From assembly GCF_905147365.1 (NCBI RefSeq), contig NC_056416.1, forward strand, positions 7,398,001-7,462,000: 64,000 nucleotides of DNA. The letters run 5' to 3'. Below the pieces are notes generated by a model. The model had not been told where the DNA came from. It searched no databases and saw only the letters and a program-made list of their open reading frames with translations. This DNA is from Aricia agestis. Taxonomy: Eukaryota; Arthropoda; Insecta; Lepidoptera; Lycaenidae. Of this stretch, positions 1-10,607 are shown piece after piece; within the stretch, counting starts at the first letter, position 1, and each line of letters begins with the position of its first letter. A program made the position numbers and the translations under genes.

Positions 1-1721
1 ATAAATTTACTTCGTTTATAAGTTTGTCACTGAACATTCAACGAGCAGCTAAAATAAAATTAATATTTTTCTTCAAGTAGGTAGGCGAAAAAAAGGAATA
101 AAGCTATTGTCTAGTAAATAACTGAAATTTTTCTTCAATTTTCTTACTTTCTCAATTAAATTATAATTTTAAGGCCATCCCCAGAGCAAACGACCATGAC
201 CATTTATTTGCCGTTTTGCCGAAACTCGCCAAAACCCTTTTTTTTTAATTATCTTAGTTCAACATTGACCTAAAAAAATCAAACGTCCAGTATATTGTAG
301 TTAATATGAAATTTTCGATCTATTGGCGTGTGTTTCAAATAAACGTAACTTGTAAATACTATGGAGATACTGAATGTATGCTTGAATAATTTAAATAAAT
401 TGGTATTACTTTGGAAGCTATCATGAATATAAAAAACAAAAATAGGAAATTAATAAACATGAAAGGAACGTTCGTATATAGAAGATTATTGCTGTATTTT
501 AATTATAATAATGTAGCTTTCAAATTAGGAGTTAATATTAAGGCTCTACAAACAGTAAATTACGGCATTTCCGTAAGAGAAGCATCTTAATATAATTAAT
601 CATCCTCCTGTTGAAAATCGAACAATGGTTTGTCCAATCAGAGAAATTGGTTCATATTTCAAAGGAAGATGACGGAACTTTGTTATTTGATCAAGTCACG
701 TCAATATTATTCGTGATCTCTCTACTGAGCTCATAGCCCGACCAAACTTGGGTCCGTCATCTGACTACGAAAACTTTTTCTCTGGCTGTAACACAAGTAC
801 TAAACTTCCTTCATGACTTACTTTAACCTACGTGTAAAGTAAGTTATGAAGGAACACTTTGGGTTTAAAAAGTAAGTACCTTAGAAGCGAAAGTTGGAGC
901 TCTAAAGTTTAAGTAAAAGGCGTTTAGCACTAACATTAGGGTGTGCCGCATTAGGACATTCTGGTCACGTCAGTAATATCTTCCATTAGTCAGGCCCTAA
1001 TTGCTAGTAGCTCGTGAAGGGACTTAAAAAGATTAGTTTTGGGTTAAACTTGAAACCCCATAATGGGGAGATCAGAGGTCGACGGCTACGACCGCAATGT
1101 TCAAATTTAATAAGGAATATGAAAGTTTTAATGAAATTGGAAATAAGCCTTGTTGTTTTTTAAATATTTTAATTATATTTTATGTAGAGATTACACAATA
1201 ATTTTATACCTAGCTATAGCCTACAGTTTCTTTACTATTAATTTTAATACCTATAACCTACCTCGAAAATCTTGGAGATTATTTTGCTAGTTGTAATTTT
1301 CCTTACACGCAAGCAAACGAATAAGTATACTTATTATACCAGTAAACTCAATGTATAAGTTAGTCGAAAAAGTACTTATAACGAGAAAATATCCGAGTTT
1401 TGGGGAAAATTTGTGTTATATGTCCCCTGTAAGATTTTCTTCTTGTATCACAAACATTTAGATAAAATATTCGCTTCGTTATCAAACGAAAAAGAAGTTT
1501 AATTATTCATATCGTATCTGTTGGCATAATTACTGTAAACGAGGCTATTACCGCTTGTTTTTGTTATACTTTACTCCCGAGGGATTTTCTGAATAACAAA
1601 GCCTTTTGCGTATACACGTACTCATAAAAGATTTATATTTTCATCTTCAATTTTCTTAGCTTTGCTTACATGATAATTATTTACCTGCTTGTAGAACTTA
1701 AGTATAATTGTTTATTTATAA
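1..1721. other. Unassigned AT-rich sequence
   Basis: No reading frame of note, no RNA gene and no repeat shared with the rest of the window was found. It could be intergenic or intronic. Confidence 0.4.
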
Positions 1722-2205
1722 CTAGCGACCCGCCCCGGCGTCGCACGGGTATAAAATATATAGCCACTGAAAAAATGATTAAAATCGATAGCTATGATTC
1801 TTCACGTGGTCTACTTCTTATCTGTGCCAAATAACATAAAAATTGCTCCAGTAGATCGCGAGATAAGCCCTTTCAAATAATTTCCCCCGTTTTTCCCACA
1901 TTCCCCTATTAGTCTTAGCGTGATAAAATAAAGCTTAAAGCCTTCTCAATAACTGGGCTACCTAACACTGAAATAATTTTTCAAATTGGACCAGTAGTTC
2001 CTGAGTTTAGCGCATTCAAGTTAACCCTGTCAAATAATTTCCCCCGTTTTTTTTCACATTTTCCTCTATTTCTTCGCTCCTATTAGTCTTAGCGTGATAA
2101 AATATAGCCTAACACTGAAAGAATCATCAAAATCCGTTGCGTAGTTTTAAATATTAAAGGGAACAAAGGGACATTAGTGAAAAAAAGCGACTTTGTTTTA
2201 TAATA
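1722..2205 (-). mobile_element. Helitron-like repeat (Heli-B type), older copy
   Basis: Read on the minus strand it ends with a GC-rich hairpin (GACGCCGGGGCGGGTCG) followed by CTAG and a T, the arrangement of a Helitron 3' end. Its 5' side contains TATATATTATAAAAC. The body repeats the phrases found at 24450-24843 and 27966-28090 (CTATTAGTCTTAGCGTGATAAAATATAG, TAACACTGAA). It has an internal near-duplication of the segment with CCCCCGTTTTT. The next Helitron starts directly beside it. Confidence 0.6.
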
Positions 2206-2209
2206 TATA

Positions 2210-2572
2210 CTAGATGGCCCGCGCGGCTTCGTCCGCGTAAATTAGGAATTTTACGGAAACCATACATTTTCCCATGAAAAATAGCTTATGTCCCTACTCC
2301 CTTCACTTGGTCTACTATATATCTGTGCCAAATATTGCCATAAAAATTGCTCCATTAAATCGCAATTTCTAATATTTCCCCCGTTTTTCCCACATTTTTC
2401 TGAGTTTCTTCGGTCGTATTAGTCTTAGCGTGATAATATATAGCCTATAGTCTTACTCGATAAATGAGCTATCTAACACTGAAATAAGTTTTTAAATCGA
2501 ACCTGCACTTCCTGAGATTAACGCGTTCAAGCAAACATACTCTTCAGGTTTATAATATTAGGTACGTATAGA
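2210..2572 (-). mobile_element. Helitron-like repeat Heli-B, near-complete copy
   Basis: On the minus strand it begins TCTATACGTACCTAATATT, preceded by A, and ends with a hairpin made of CGCGGACGAAGCCGCG, a short spacer and CTAG followed by T. These are the TC start, 3' hairpin, CTRR end and A/T target of a non-autonomous Helitron. No coding capacity. It forms one unit with the flanking Heli-E segment; the same pair recurs at 29448-33577. Confidence 0.7.
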
Positions 2573-3265
2573 TTTTTTTTATTATCACTTGACAAACTCG
2601 AGTCTTGATCTAATTGACTATGAAAAGTACCAATAACAGGGTCATTAGAGGCTCATAAGTCATAACCATGGGACGATGCATGGTATAATATGGTAGTGAT
2701 GATGATGATGATGAATGTAATTTGCATAGTAGCATATGCTTTCCGTTCTTAAAACAACGCCGAAACTCCCAAACTCGTATCTATAAAGAATCAGGAGTTC
2801 TCTCAGCACCTTCCGAACCACGGTATACCAGGTATACCTCGGTGCAAAATCTTACTTGTTGGTAGCATAATATGCTTAGAATACTTCTCACGAAACCGAA
2901 GTCACCACATGTTTCTCCATAAATTTTGAGGAGTTCCCTCGATTACTTATGGATCCTTCATCAGATCACCACTTTTATGAATATACCCAATACCAAATTG
3001 GGATGATACCCTATATACCAAAAGAAAAATTTTGAAAATCGGTTAAAAAACGGCGGAGTAATGGTTGAACATAAGAAAACGAATATACCACCTCGACCAT
3101 TCTGAAAGTCGGTTAAAATTGTAGCCTATGTGTTATTCTGAGGTATAAGCTATGTTACTGTAAAGTTTCATTAAAATCCGTTCAAAAATTTTTGCGTGAA
3201 AGAGTAACAAACATCCATAGATCCATACATCCAAACAAACTTTCGCCTTAATAATATTAGTAGGA
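2573..3265 (-). mobile_element. Heli-E segment of a Helitron composite
   Basis: The minus strand begins TCCTACTAATATTATTAAGG and runs through a short GGATGTATGGAT-type array, the conserved CGTTCAAAAATTTTTGCG-like phrase and a (CAT)n tract near 2700. It ends where Heli-B starts. The same E-then-B order is seen at 29448-33577, so the two segments move or were duplicated as one unit of about 1.06 kb. Confidence 0.6.
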
Positions 3266-3770
3266 AGTAGGATAGTAGGATGTATAGATGAAAGAAAAAT
3301 CTACAATATAAGTAATATAATTATATTTATAATACGGCATCCATTTTATTTTCATTAATTATATGGCATAACTAATTATGTTGTGTAATAGGTATATTAA
3401 TTATTAAAATTGCCTAAATCGTTTTTTGATTCTGTAGTACGTTTAACAAGGATTGCATTATTTGCACAGCGTCCGTTACGTGTAAGTAATTTTTGGTACT
3501 TTTGGAGACGTCGAGCTACCATATTATCACAGACAGCCTACAGCAAAACCGATATTTATTCACGCCTACGTGTTATTAAAATTTCATTTTATACGTGACG
3601 TCATAAACGGTTTTAATATGATTACATTGCGATGACAAATCGCCTGGAAAATTAGACCATCAGTCGTGTGTCGTATCAGCCGCGGTTTAATCGCGTTAAA
3701 ATTAAACGACGAATTTCCCTCGCTCGAGTCACACCGATCGCGACAGCCACCCCAATTCCTATACCTATAA
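3266..3770. other. Unassigned AT-rich stretch
   Basis: Short open frames here use non-ATG starts, have AT-driven composition and no recognisable motif. I see no gene and no repeat that matches elsewhere in the window. Confidence 0.35.
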
Positions 3771-4112
3771 TACGTGGGAGAGCCATGCTTCGGCACGAAT
3801 GGGCCGGCTCGACCGGATAAATACCACGTTCTCACAGAAAACCGGCGTGAAACAGCGCTTGCGCTGTGTTTCGCCGAGTGAGTGAGTTTACCGGAGGCCC
3901 AATCCCCTAACTCCTACCCTATTCCCTTCCCTAACCTCAACTATTCCCTTCCCTTCCCATCCCTACCCTCCCGTATTACCCTATTCCCTCTTAAAAGGCC
4001 GGCAACGCACTTGCAGCTCTTCTGATGCTGCGAGTGTCCATGGGCGACGGAAGTTGCTTTCCATCAGGTGACCCGTTTGCTCGTTTGCCCCCTTATTTCA
4101 TAAAAAAAAAAA
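3771..4112 (+). mobile_element. SINE-A copy 1, full length
   Basis: Reference copy of the commonest repeat in the window (14 copies). Sense order: TACGTGGGAGAGCC head; palindrome GGCCGGCTCGACCGG; CAGCGCTTGCGCTG hairpin; GAGTTTACCGGAGGCCCAAT; a variable C/T-rich array of CCCTTC-type units; AAAGGCCGGCAACGCAC; CATCAGGTGACCCGTTTG; then TTATTTCAT and an A-run. The A-run tail shows retroposition. GGCTCGACCGG in the head resembles a degenerate Pol III B box. From memory it resembles Metulj-type SINEs of nymphalid butterflies; not verified. No coding capacity: open frames in it are repeat-borne. Confidence 0.85.
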
Positions 4113-4257
4113 CCTCGAATCTCGAATCGATAGGTCTTATTCCGAAAGCGCTTATCACACGTCTAAGCGCAAGTCGATGTCTATAGGTAACATACATTGC
4201 GTTCCGATGCTACGCGTACTAATTTGAATTCGCTCGCTCTACATATAATATCACTAT

Positions 4258-4562
4258 TAGTACGGGAGCCGTTATAGGTTTCTGTAATCAACAAAACTTG
4301 GTTGACTACCGAACCCTAAAACGGAACCCTAACAAGCTGACTTTTTGGATATTGATATAATAGTTATATAATTTAAGAGTTACATTGTCCTACAAATAGA
4401 ACAATCCATATTTTAGGACCATCAAGTCAAAGTATGAAATCCTTTCTATCTCTGTTCGCTGCCACTTTCGAGATTTTTCGAAAATAAAAATGTTGTTCGT
4501 CTTATCGAAATGATTAGCTTGTTAGTAATTAAAAAAAAAATTGTTCTAGGGCTCCCGTACTA
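4258..4562. mobile_element. Short inverted-repeat element (MITE), TA-flanked
   Basis: Ends are GTACGGGAGCC and GGCTCCCGTAC, perfect 11-bp inverted repeats, each flanked by TA. A TA target duplication fits a Tc1/mariner-type MITE. The interior is AT-rich and non-coding. Confidence 0.6.
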
Positions 4563-5095
4563 TATTTGACATAATGTAAAAGGACTGTTTTTTGTGTCTC
4601 GTGAGTCGTGAGTACACAATATCGTGTGCGTGAAAATCGAATGAAGCACAAAGGTACCAGAATTAGAGTCCAAGGCGTCTCGCGCGTTGAACCGCAAGCT
4701 AGTTGAGCGTCATAAAATCTAACTAGAACCTTAATAACGTTGACGAAGGTTAAGTGTGTTAATAAATTAATTAGAGTGAACAGATTTTAATAAGGTTAGT
4801 TAGGGAAAAGGGGCAAGTTTTAGTTGTGTTTTAACTCGGAAAATTAATGGAAACATAGATACTTTTTGTATGCCCATGTTTACCTTAACCATGCTGCTAA
4901 TATTATAAATTGGAGTTAGGGGAATTTTTGGATCAAGCATATCTACTTAAATATAAAACCCTACAAAGAACCCTTTTTGCAAAAGAATACGTTCCAAATT
5001 ATTCCAATCCAATCGAAAGTAATGATGAAATACTGTAAATTGCTCGATGTGGATATTGGCCTTTAATATAATGAAATTTAGGTAACCCGATTTTA
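4563..5095. other. Unassigned stretch
   Basis: No gene seen. 4590-4720 is less AT-rich than its surroundings, but has no convincing frame or splice signals. Confidence 0.3.
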
Positions 5096-5434
5096 TACGT
5101 GGGAGAGCCATGCTTCGGCACGAATGGGCCGGCTCGACCGGATAAATACCACGTTCTCACAGAAAACCGGCGTGAAACAGCGCTTGCGCTGTGTTTCGCC
5201 GAGTAAGTGAGTTTACCGGAGGCCCAATCCCCTAACCCCTACCCTATTCCCTTCCCTACCCTCAACTATTCCCTTCCCTTCCCTTCCCTACCCTCCCCTA
5301 TTACCCTATTCCCTCTTAAAAGGCCGGCAACGCACTTGCAGCTCCTCTGATGCTGCGAGTGTCCATGGGCGACGGAAGTTGCTTTCCATCAGGTGACCCG
5401 TTTGCTCGTTTGCCCCCTTATTTCATAAAAAAAA
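5096..5434 (+). mobile_element. SINE-A copy 2, full length
   Basis: Head to A-run complete. The 7-mer AACCCGA occurs just before the head and directly after the A-run, a plausible target-site duplication. Confidence 0.85.
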
Positions 5435-5672
5435 CCCGAAAACGTCTACCACTTGTCTGCGGGATTAAGGATTTGAAGGCAATTGAAGGCCCTATTAACA
5501 TGCATGAGCAAGTATTACGGTTACCTGTCGGCTGTCGGCTCACAGAGGATTTAACTGTATGAAAAGAGGCTAAAGGTTTGATCTCGGTTTGAATATACAT
5601 TTTGAGCTTAAATATTATTAAAAGATAACTAATTGCGTCTAGGATATTTGGTAGGTTTAGCAAAAAGTTGAA

Positions 5673-5856
5673 TCCTTGCTAATATTTTAAATGCGAAAGT
5701 GTCTGTTACCTCTTCGCGCCCAAACCACTGAACTGATTTTTCTGAAATTTGAGTAGATACTTTCCCAGGAAAGGACATATTATTATTATGATATTTTATA
5801 TCCCGGAAAATTTTGAACGAATTAAAGCGCGACGCATTTGCGCTTAGTATACTAAG
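5673..5856 (+). mobile_element. Heli-D fragment, diverged
   Basis: Starts TCCTTGCTAATATTTTAAAT, then GCGAAAGTGTCTGTTACCTC and the CCCAAACCACTGAACTGATT phrase typical of the family. The 3' hairpin region is degraded. Confidence 0.6.
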
Positions 5857-6696
5857 ATGGTAGGTACTCGATCACTATTTAACCCGTGAAGTTTTTATCC
5901 AAATTGTGTGTGAAGTTATAATACAGACTTTGTAAGAAATTTTCACGAATTACAAGAATTACTGCGAAACCTGTAGCGAATTATTAAACAAAGCGAGTTA
6001 TTTTCGGCACAATTTATTACATTATATGCGTAAATATTACAGAATATTTCTCCAGACGTACGTTCATTAGACGAGTCCCTATGGCGAAGCACGTATGTAT
6101 CGTTAGTGTCAGCTGAAACATTTCTGCGGTGAAATGTGAATAAAATGTTTGCTGTATAATCTAAACGAATATTGCTAGTATAACTTTATACCTACCGACC
6201 TGTATGCTAAGAAGTTGTAGTCGATATGCCACGAAGTTCCCAAATAATGCCCCAAAATGCATTTAATTTCGCAGAATTGGTCGCTGGAATATAATTGTAT
6301 CTAATATTGCGATTTGCGCGATCAATGTTAAATTTCTTATGTAATAAAGGATGAATAATTGCAACTTGCAATATATTGTTTATTTATCGTTTATTATTTG
6401 TATTTTGTGTCGACTAATCAAAAATAAGTCTTCAAATTATTGATTCTGACACTGATACTAGGTAAGCAAATGAATGCGCCGTAAATTATTATCAAAATGT
6501 TTAATATTTCATCAGGCATTATTAATAAGTCATTAAACAATAAAAGGAAGTATTTTCCGCACACTTGGGCAGCCATTTTGAAATAAATCATTAAACGTGC
6601 CCCTACTTTAAGCAATTTCGAATTAAGCATTTTCGGATCACGAATTGAGAATCCAAAGTAAAACAACTGCGAAAGCTTAAAAAATGACGATAACGA
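5857..6696. other. Unassigned AT-rich stretch
   Basis: Short antisense frames at 6418-6666 look like AT-driven open reading with no motif. No repeat match inside the window. Confidence 0.3.
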
Positions 6697-6860
6697 AAAA
6701 ACTTAAGAGGTGTCAAGGGACACCCGGATGAACGAAGAAAAAAAACATAACTGGCTTGCTTTTTATGAGAAAGAGAGAGAGAGAGAGGAGAGATACGCGC
6801 ACGCCACACGGCTTACAACTATATCAAAAAGCACAGAGATATAGATCAAGATCATGCAGT
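6697..6860. mobile_element. Partial copy of the CTTGAGAGGTGTCAA inverted-repeat element
   Basis: AACTTAAGAGGTGTCAAGGG followed by ACACCCGGATGAACG matches the terminal repeat of the element at 25471-26356, and a purine-rich (GA)n tract followed by CACACGGCTTACAACTAT matches its interior. The opposite terminus is not present. Confidence 0.55.
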
Positions 6861-7008
6861 ATGCGGTATCTACCTATCTTGGTCTATGTCTGTGGCAAAA
6901 AGTGTCGGTTAAAAAATGTCGTTACAATTTTTTCCGTCTAGTCACGTATGTGAATAGCTTCATGCTAGCGCATGACAAAGTTAGCAAAATAACTCGGGAT
7001 TGCGTTAT

Positions 7009-7305
7009 TAATTAGGTGCTAATTGAGTGCTATTTTGGTGCAAAAACCGCGAATTTAGTGCTCCTCAAAATTCGGAATAAATGCTAATACTGCTACCTTC
7101 ACGTGAAGCTAGCAGTGTACATAACCAAAAACCTTTAAAATGATAAAATAGCTTCGTAATAAATACTTAGCTAATAAGTGCTCATTATGTGCTCTTTCAG
7201 TGCACAAACTGCGAATTTAGTGCTCTTCAAAATTTGCCATAAATGCGAATACTGCTTACCTTCACGTGAAGCTAGCAGTGTACAAAACCAAAAACCTTAA
7301 TAATG
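7009..7305. repeat. Tandem duplication, two units, period about 161 bp
   Basis: Both units contain GCGAATTTAGTGCTC, then AAATGC.AATACTGCT and CCTTCACGTGAAGCTAGCAG, then AACCAAAAACCTT. Identity is high but not perfect. Each unit is rich in GTGCT words. No gene. Confidence 0.7.
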
Positions 7306-7383
7306 ATTATCTGGCTCCTTGATAAGTACTTTACTAATGGTACTTTACTAATACTTAAAACGTATGGAAATAATATTATAATA

Positions 7384-7469
7384 CATACGATACTTTTTAT
7401 CCCGGAAAAATTTACGGTTCCCGCGCGATAAACCAATTTTCGCGGAACGGAGTTGGGGGCGTCATCTGG
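7384..7469 (+). mobile_element. Heli-D 3' end fragment
   Basis: Carries TATCCCGGAAAAATTTACGG, TTCCCGCGCGATAAACC, a decayed hairpin around CGCGGAACGGAGTTG and the terminus GGCGTCATCTGG followed by T. CTGG fits the CTRR rule for Helitron 3' ends. Confidence 0.65.
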
Positions 7470-7763
7470 TTTTATAATAAACCAATGTAATCATACAGAA
7501 TGTTACGGAATTGCAACGCAAATCGGATCACATTCCCGTTTATACGATTTTATTGAACTTCGGAACTGCAGAGCTATTGAAGTTAGCTTTTAGTTTGCCG
7601 GTACCGTACTAAGGTATAATTCTGGTATTTGGAGCTTTCAGTGCGCCGATTCTGCTAAACAGCTTCACAACAATATAGTTTTGATGCAAGGCTTACAACT
7701 TTGTTGTTACAGCGGCAACAAAAATATATAACTAATCTGTAAAAATGTCAGAAGTCTAACTTA

Positions 7764-8068
7764 GAAATAAGGGGGCAAACGAGCAAACAGGTCACCTGAT
7801 GGAAAGCAACTTCCGTCGCCCATGGACACACGCAGCATCAAAAGAGCTGCAGGTGCGTTGCCGGCCTTTTAAGAGGGAATAGGGTAATAGGGAAGGGTAG
7901 GGAAGGGAAGGAAATAGGGGAGGGTAGGGAAGGGAATTGGGCCTCCGCTAAACTCACTCACTCGGCGAAACACAACGCAAGCGCTGTTTCACGCGGGTTT
8001 TCTGCGAGAACGTGGTATTTCTCCGGTCGAGCCGGCCCATTCGTGCCGAAGCATGGGTCTCCCACGTA
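7764..8068 (-). mobile_element. SINE-A copy 3, full length
   Basis: Complete from the head (right) to the TTATTTC tail (left); the A-run is lost. The internal purine/pyrimidine array is of average length. Confidence 0.85.
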
Positions 8069-8499
8069 TAAAGCTGTATTAATATTAGACTAAACTAGCA
8101 GAATCTAGGTATACTCTTGTGCATCGCTGGAATATTTTATGTCAGCCGTGCAGGTTATTTAGTGTATGGATGGGACATAAATTCTTTGGAGTCTCCCGCA
8201 GATTCCGCACAATAGGGTGGGTAGATAACATCGATTTTAAATCTATTTAAGGGGTATTATTTATATTCTAAAATATAAAATCTCTACCATATTACTTTAC
8301 TTTTACATTGAACTCTATATAATATAATGTAATATACCCTAAAATCTAAAATATTATCACTTTGTTTTATGATGATTTCTTAAGTTTACGCGAGTATCAC
8401 TTATGATATTATAAGGCTGAAAGACTTGAGTGGATTTCAACAACATGCATTTTTTATATAATATTGGCGGAAATTTTTGTTTCCATCAAAATTGGGGAT

Positions 8500-9012
8500 T
8501 TTGTTTTGTTTCCATTAAGATTGGAGTTTACGGGAAGCTGGTGCGACAACCACCACCTAGACGAGTTAGCTTGTAACAGAATGAAGTGAATGGCGTATTT
8601 TTTATGCTTCAAGAAACAATGGTATTTTGTAAAAATAACGTTTTACACATCCACCTACCCACCAAAATTTACTCACCAAAATTGGAATTTGCGAGAAAAA
8701 TAATCTTAAAAGAAAAACTATGTGCACTAAAGTTATAGCATATTAACTTAACTATAAACAAACCAAAACTCTACCGATATTCAAAATAACAACATGATAT
8801 TTAATATTGCCACAAGTAGGATAATTTAAGTACACCAAAATTGCATAAAATCGGGGGTTTTGTGATAAAACGGTTTTCTTTCATTTCTGGCTGGAAACTG
8901 GTACAACCCAGCCCACAGCCACCTCCTAAACTGGTTAGTGTGTGACTTAATGAAATAAATGGCGTATTTTTTATGCTTATGGGATCAGTGGTATTTTGTA
9001 GAAATAACGTTT
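8500..9012. repeat. Diverged direct duplication, period about 369 bp
   Basis: Segments 8588-8643 and 8957-9012 share AATGGCGTATTTTTTATGCT, then TGGTATTTTGTA.AAATAACG; upstream parts share GGAAACTGGT/GGGAAGCTGGT-type phrases. The SINE-A fragment at 9027 directly follows the second unit. No coding region. Confidence 0.6.
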
Positions 9013-9026
9013 CGTAACTCTCTCGT

Positions 9027-9140
9027 AACTCACTCGGCGAAACACAGCGCAAGCGCTGTTTCACGCCGGTTTTCTGTGAGAACGTGGTATTTATCCGGTC
9101 GAGCCGGCCCATTCGTGCCGAAGCATGGCTCTCCCACGTA
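9027..9140 (-). mobile_element. SINE-A copy 4, head only
   Basis: Contains the 5' head, palindrome and CGCTTGCGCTG hairpin but stops at the ACTCACTCGGCG boundary; the array and the A-tail are missing. Head-only copies of a 3'-primed retroposon are unusual and suggest a later deletion. Confidence 0.8.
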
Positions 9141-10445
9141 TAAATGTTGATAACTTTTAACTAAAACTATACTAAAAGTCCTATTTTTTGTGGTTAGCTC
9201 CAAAAGATAAAAACATTTTTACATAGCAAATAATTAAAATTACAACTTAAAATATTTTGTTCCTGTTTTCCAAAGGATTTGCCAACAATGAAATATGTCC
9301 TTTTACGTCAGAATTCGAGATAATTAGGCTCGGATGTGAAAAATGGCGTTTTTGTAAAAACGCTGGGGCTTTAAATGTTTGTTTTGACCTCAAAGTTATA
9401 TGGAGCATTGTATGAAAATGTTCGCCGCTAAAAGGATACTCTCGCGTATATTACTTTATGCTTGCCATCATTTTATCATCGTCATCAGTCTGTTTCCATG
9501 CAATATCACTGAAGGCAAAATCTTAGTGATGTTTCTCTTACTATCCTGCCCTGGCCTACGCATGTAATGGTGTTAATTGACAATTTATTATTATTTTATG
9601 GGGTGTGTTGTGTAGTATGTACCCCAATCCTACTATTCAAAATTTCATGAGCATAACATTTTATAGTTTGATAGAAAACGGACTATATTAAACAAAGAAC
9701 AAAGCTGCATTAATATTGTAGAATCGCTTTACAATGAGAACATATTATTATTGCCCCTATATTTTGTGTTATGTTGTTTAGTAAAATGCCTATGTGTCTC
9801 GAGTAATTTGCATAGGAACTATACGTAATTACATTTTCGTTTCAATTTTCCATGCTTAATTAGTAATTACAAACAAACACGGCGGTAACAATCAATTAAC
9901 CATAGATACTAACATATATTGTTTTCTATAATAACAACAGCAAAAGCAGGTTCCCATGCGCTATGAGCTAAGGAGTTTACTGTATAGTAAATAATTATAT
10001 TTAGAGGCTATATGTTACGATTACATTTTGCTTTGATCAACCGTAAACAGGAAATCAATGCCACGTAATTAACAGGTCATTTTGTTGGTCATATTAGGTA
10101 CATAACTTGCTTTACCTAATTAAAATTAAATTATTTTATATGAATGAAATTACAAGTACGTATATATATATTTTTATCTATTTTGTATAAATAATTTTAC
10201 AATATAGATTACGAAAATAATAATATAAGATATTGAACTAGTTTCACGATATCGTATTTTTCTCCCCAAGTTCTATACTGAATAGAAACTAATAAATCCT
10301 ACCTTTTACGTGTCAGATCGTAATAGGATTGTGTGTCAATATTTCTCAATGAACTATTTTTACCAAAGTAAGGATGTAGAGATCTCTACATATTATGTTT
10401 ACCTGCCCATCATTTTAGTACAAGTTTAGTAAAACACATCATACT
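9141..10445. other. AT-rich stretch downstream of the receptor exon, probable intron
   Basis: No gene or recognised repeat. I looked here on the minus strand for a GC-rich exon with TM6-TM7 and an NPxxY-like motif and saw none. Only low-complexity AT runs are present. Confidence 0.4.
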
Positions 10446-10595
10446 TCATACTCATATTATAAAGGAGAAAATCCATTTGTTTGTTACCTTTTGACGCCCA
10501 ATCTGCAGAACCGATTTTGCTGAGCATGGTAATACTTTGAGTCCAGGGAATGGACAAAGGATACTTTTTATTCCAGAAAAATAAAAGTACAGTAA
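10446..10595 (+). mobile_element. Heli-D fragment (Lep1-like Helitron), 3' truncated, in the receptor intron
   Basis: Begins TCATACTCATATTATAAAGG, close to the 5' end of the Heli-D family, and continues with the family's phrases around CAGAACCGATTTTGCTGA and GGACAAAGGATACTTTTTA. The 3' hairpin and CTAG end are missing. It stops within about 15 bases of the receptor splice donor, on the intron side. Confidence 0.7.
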
Positions 10596-10607
10596 AATAA
10601 TACGTAC

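Noticed and set aside
3890..4010. Telomere-like CCCTAACCCC words
   Set aside because: They belong to the variable SINE-A array (CCCTAC/CCCTTCC) and do not form insect TTAGG repeats.
10452..10607. C-terminal 51 codons of the open receptor frame
   Set aside because: They follow a consensus splice donor and are antisense of a Helitron fragment, with no TM6-TM7 character.
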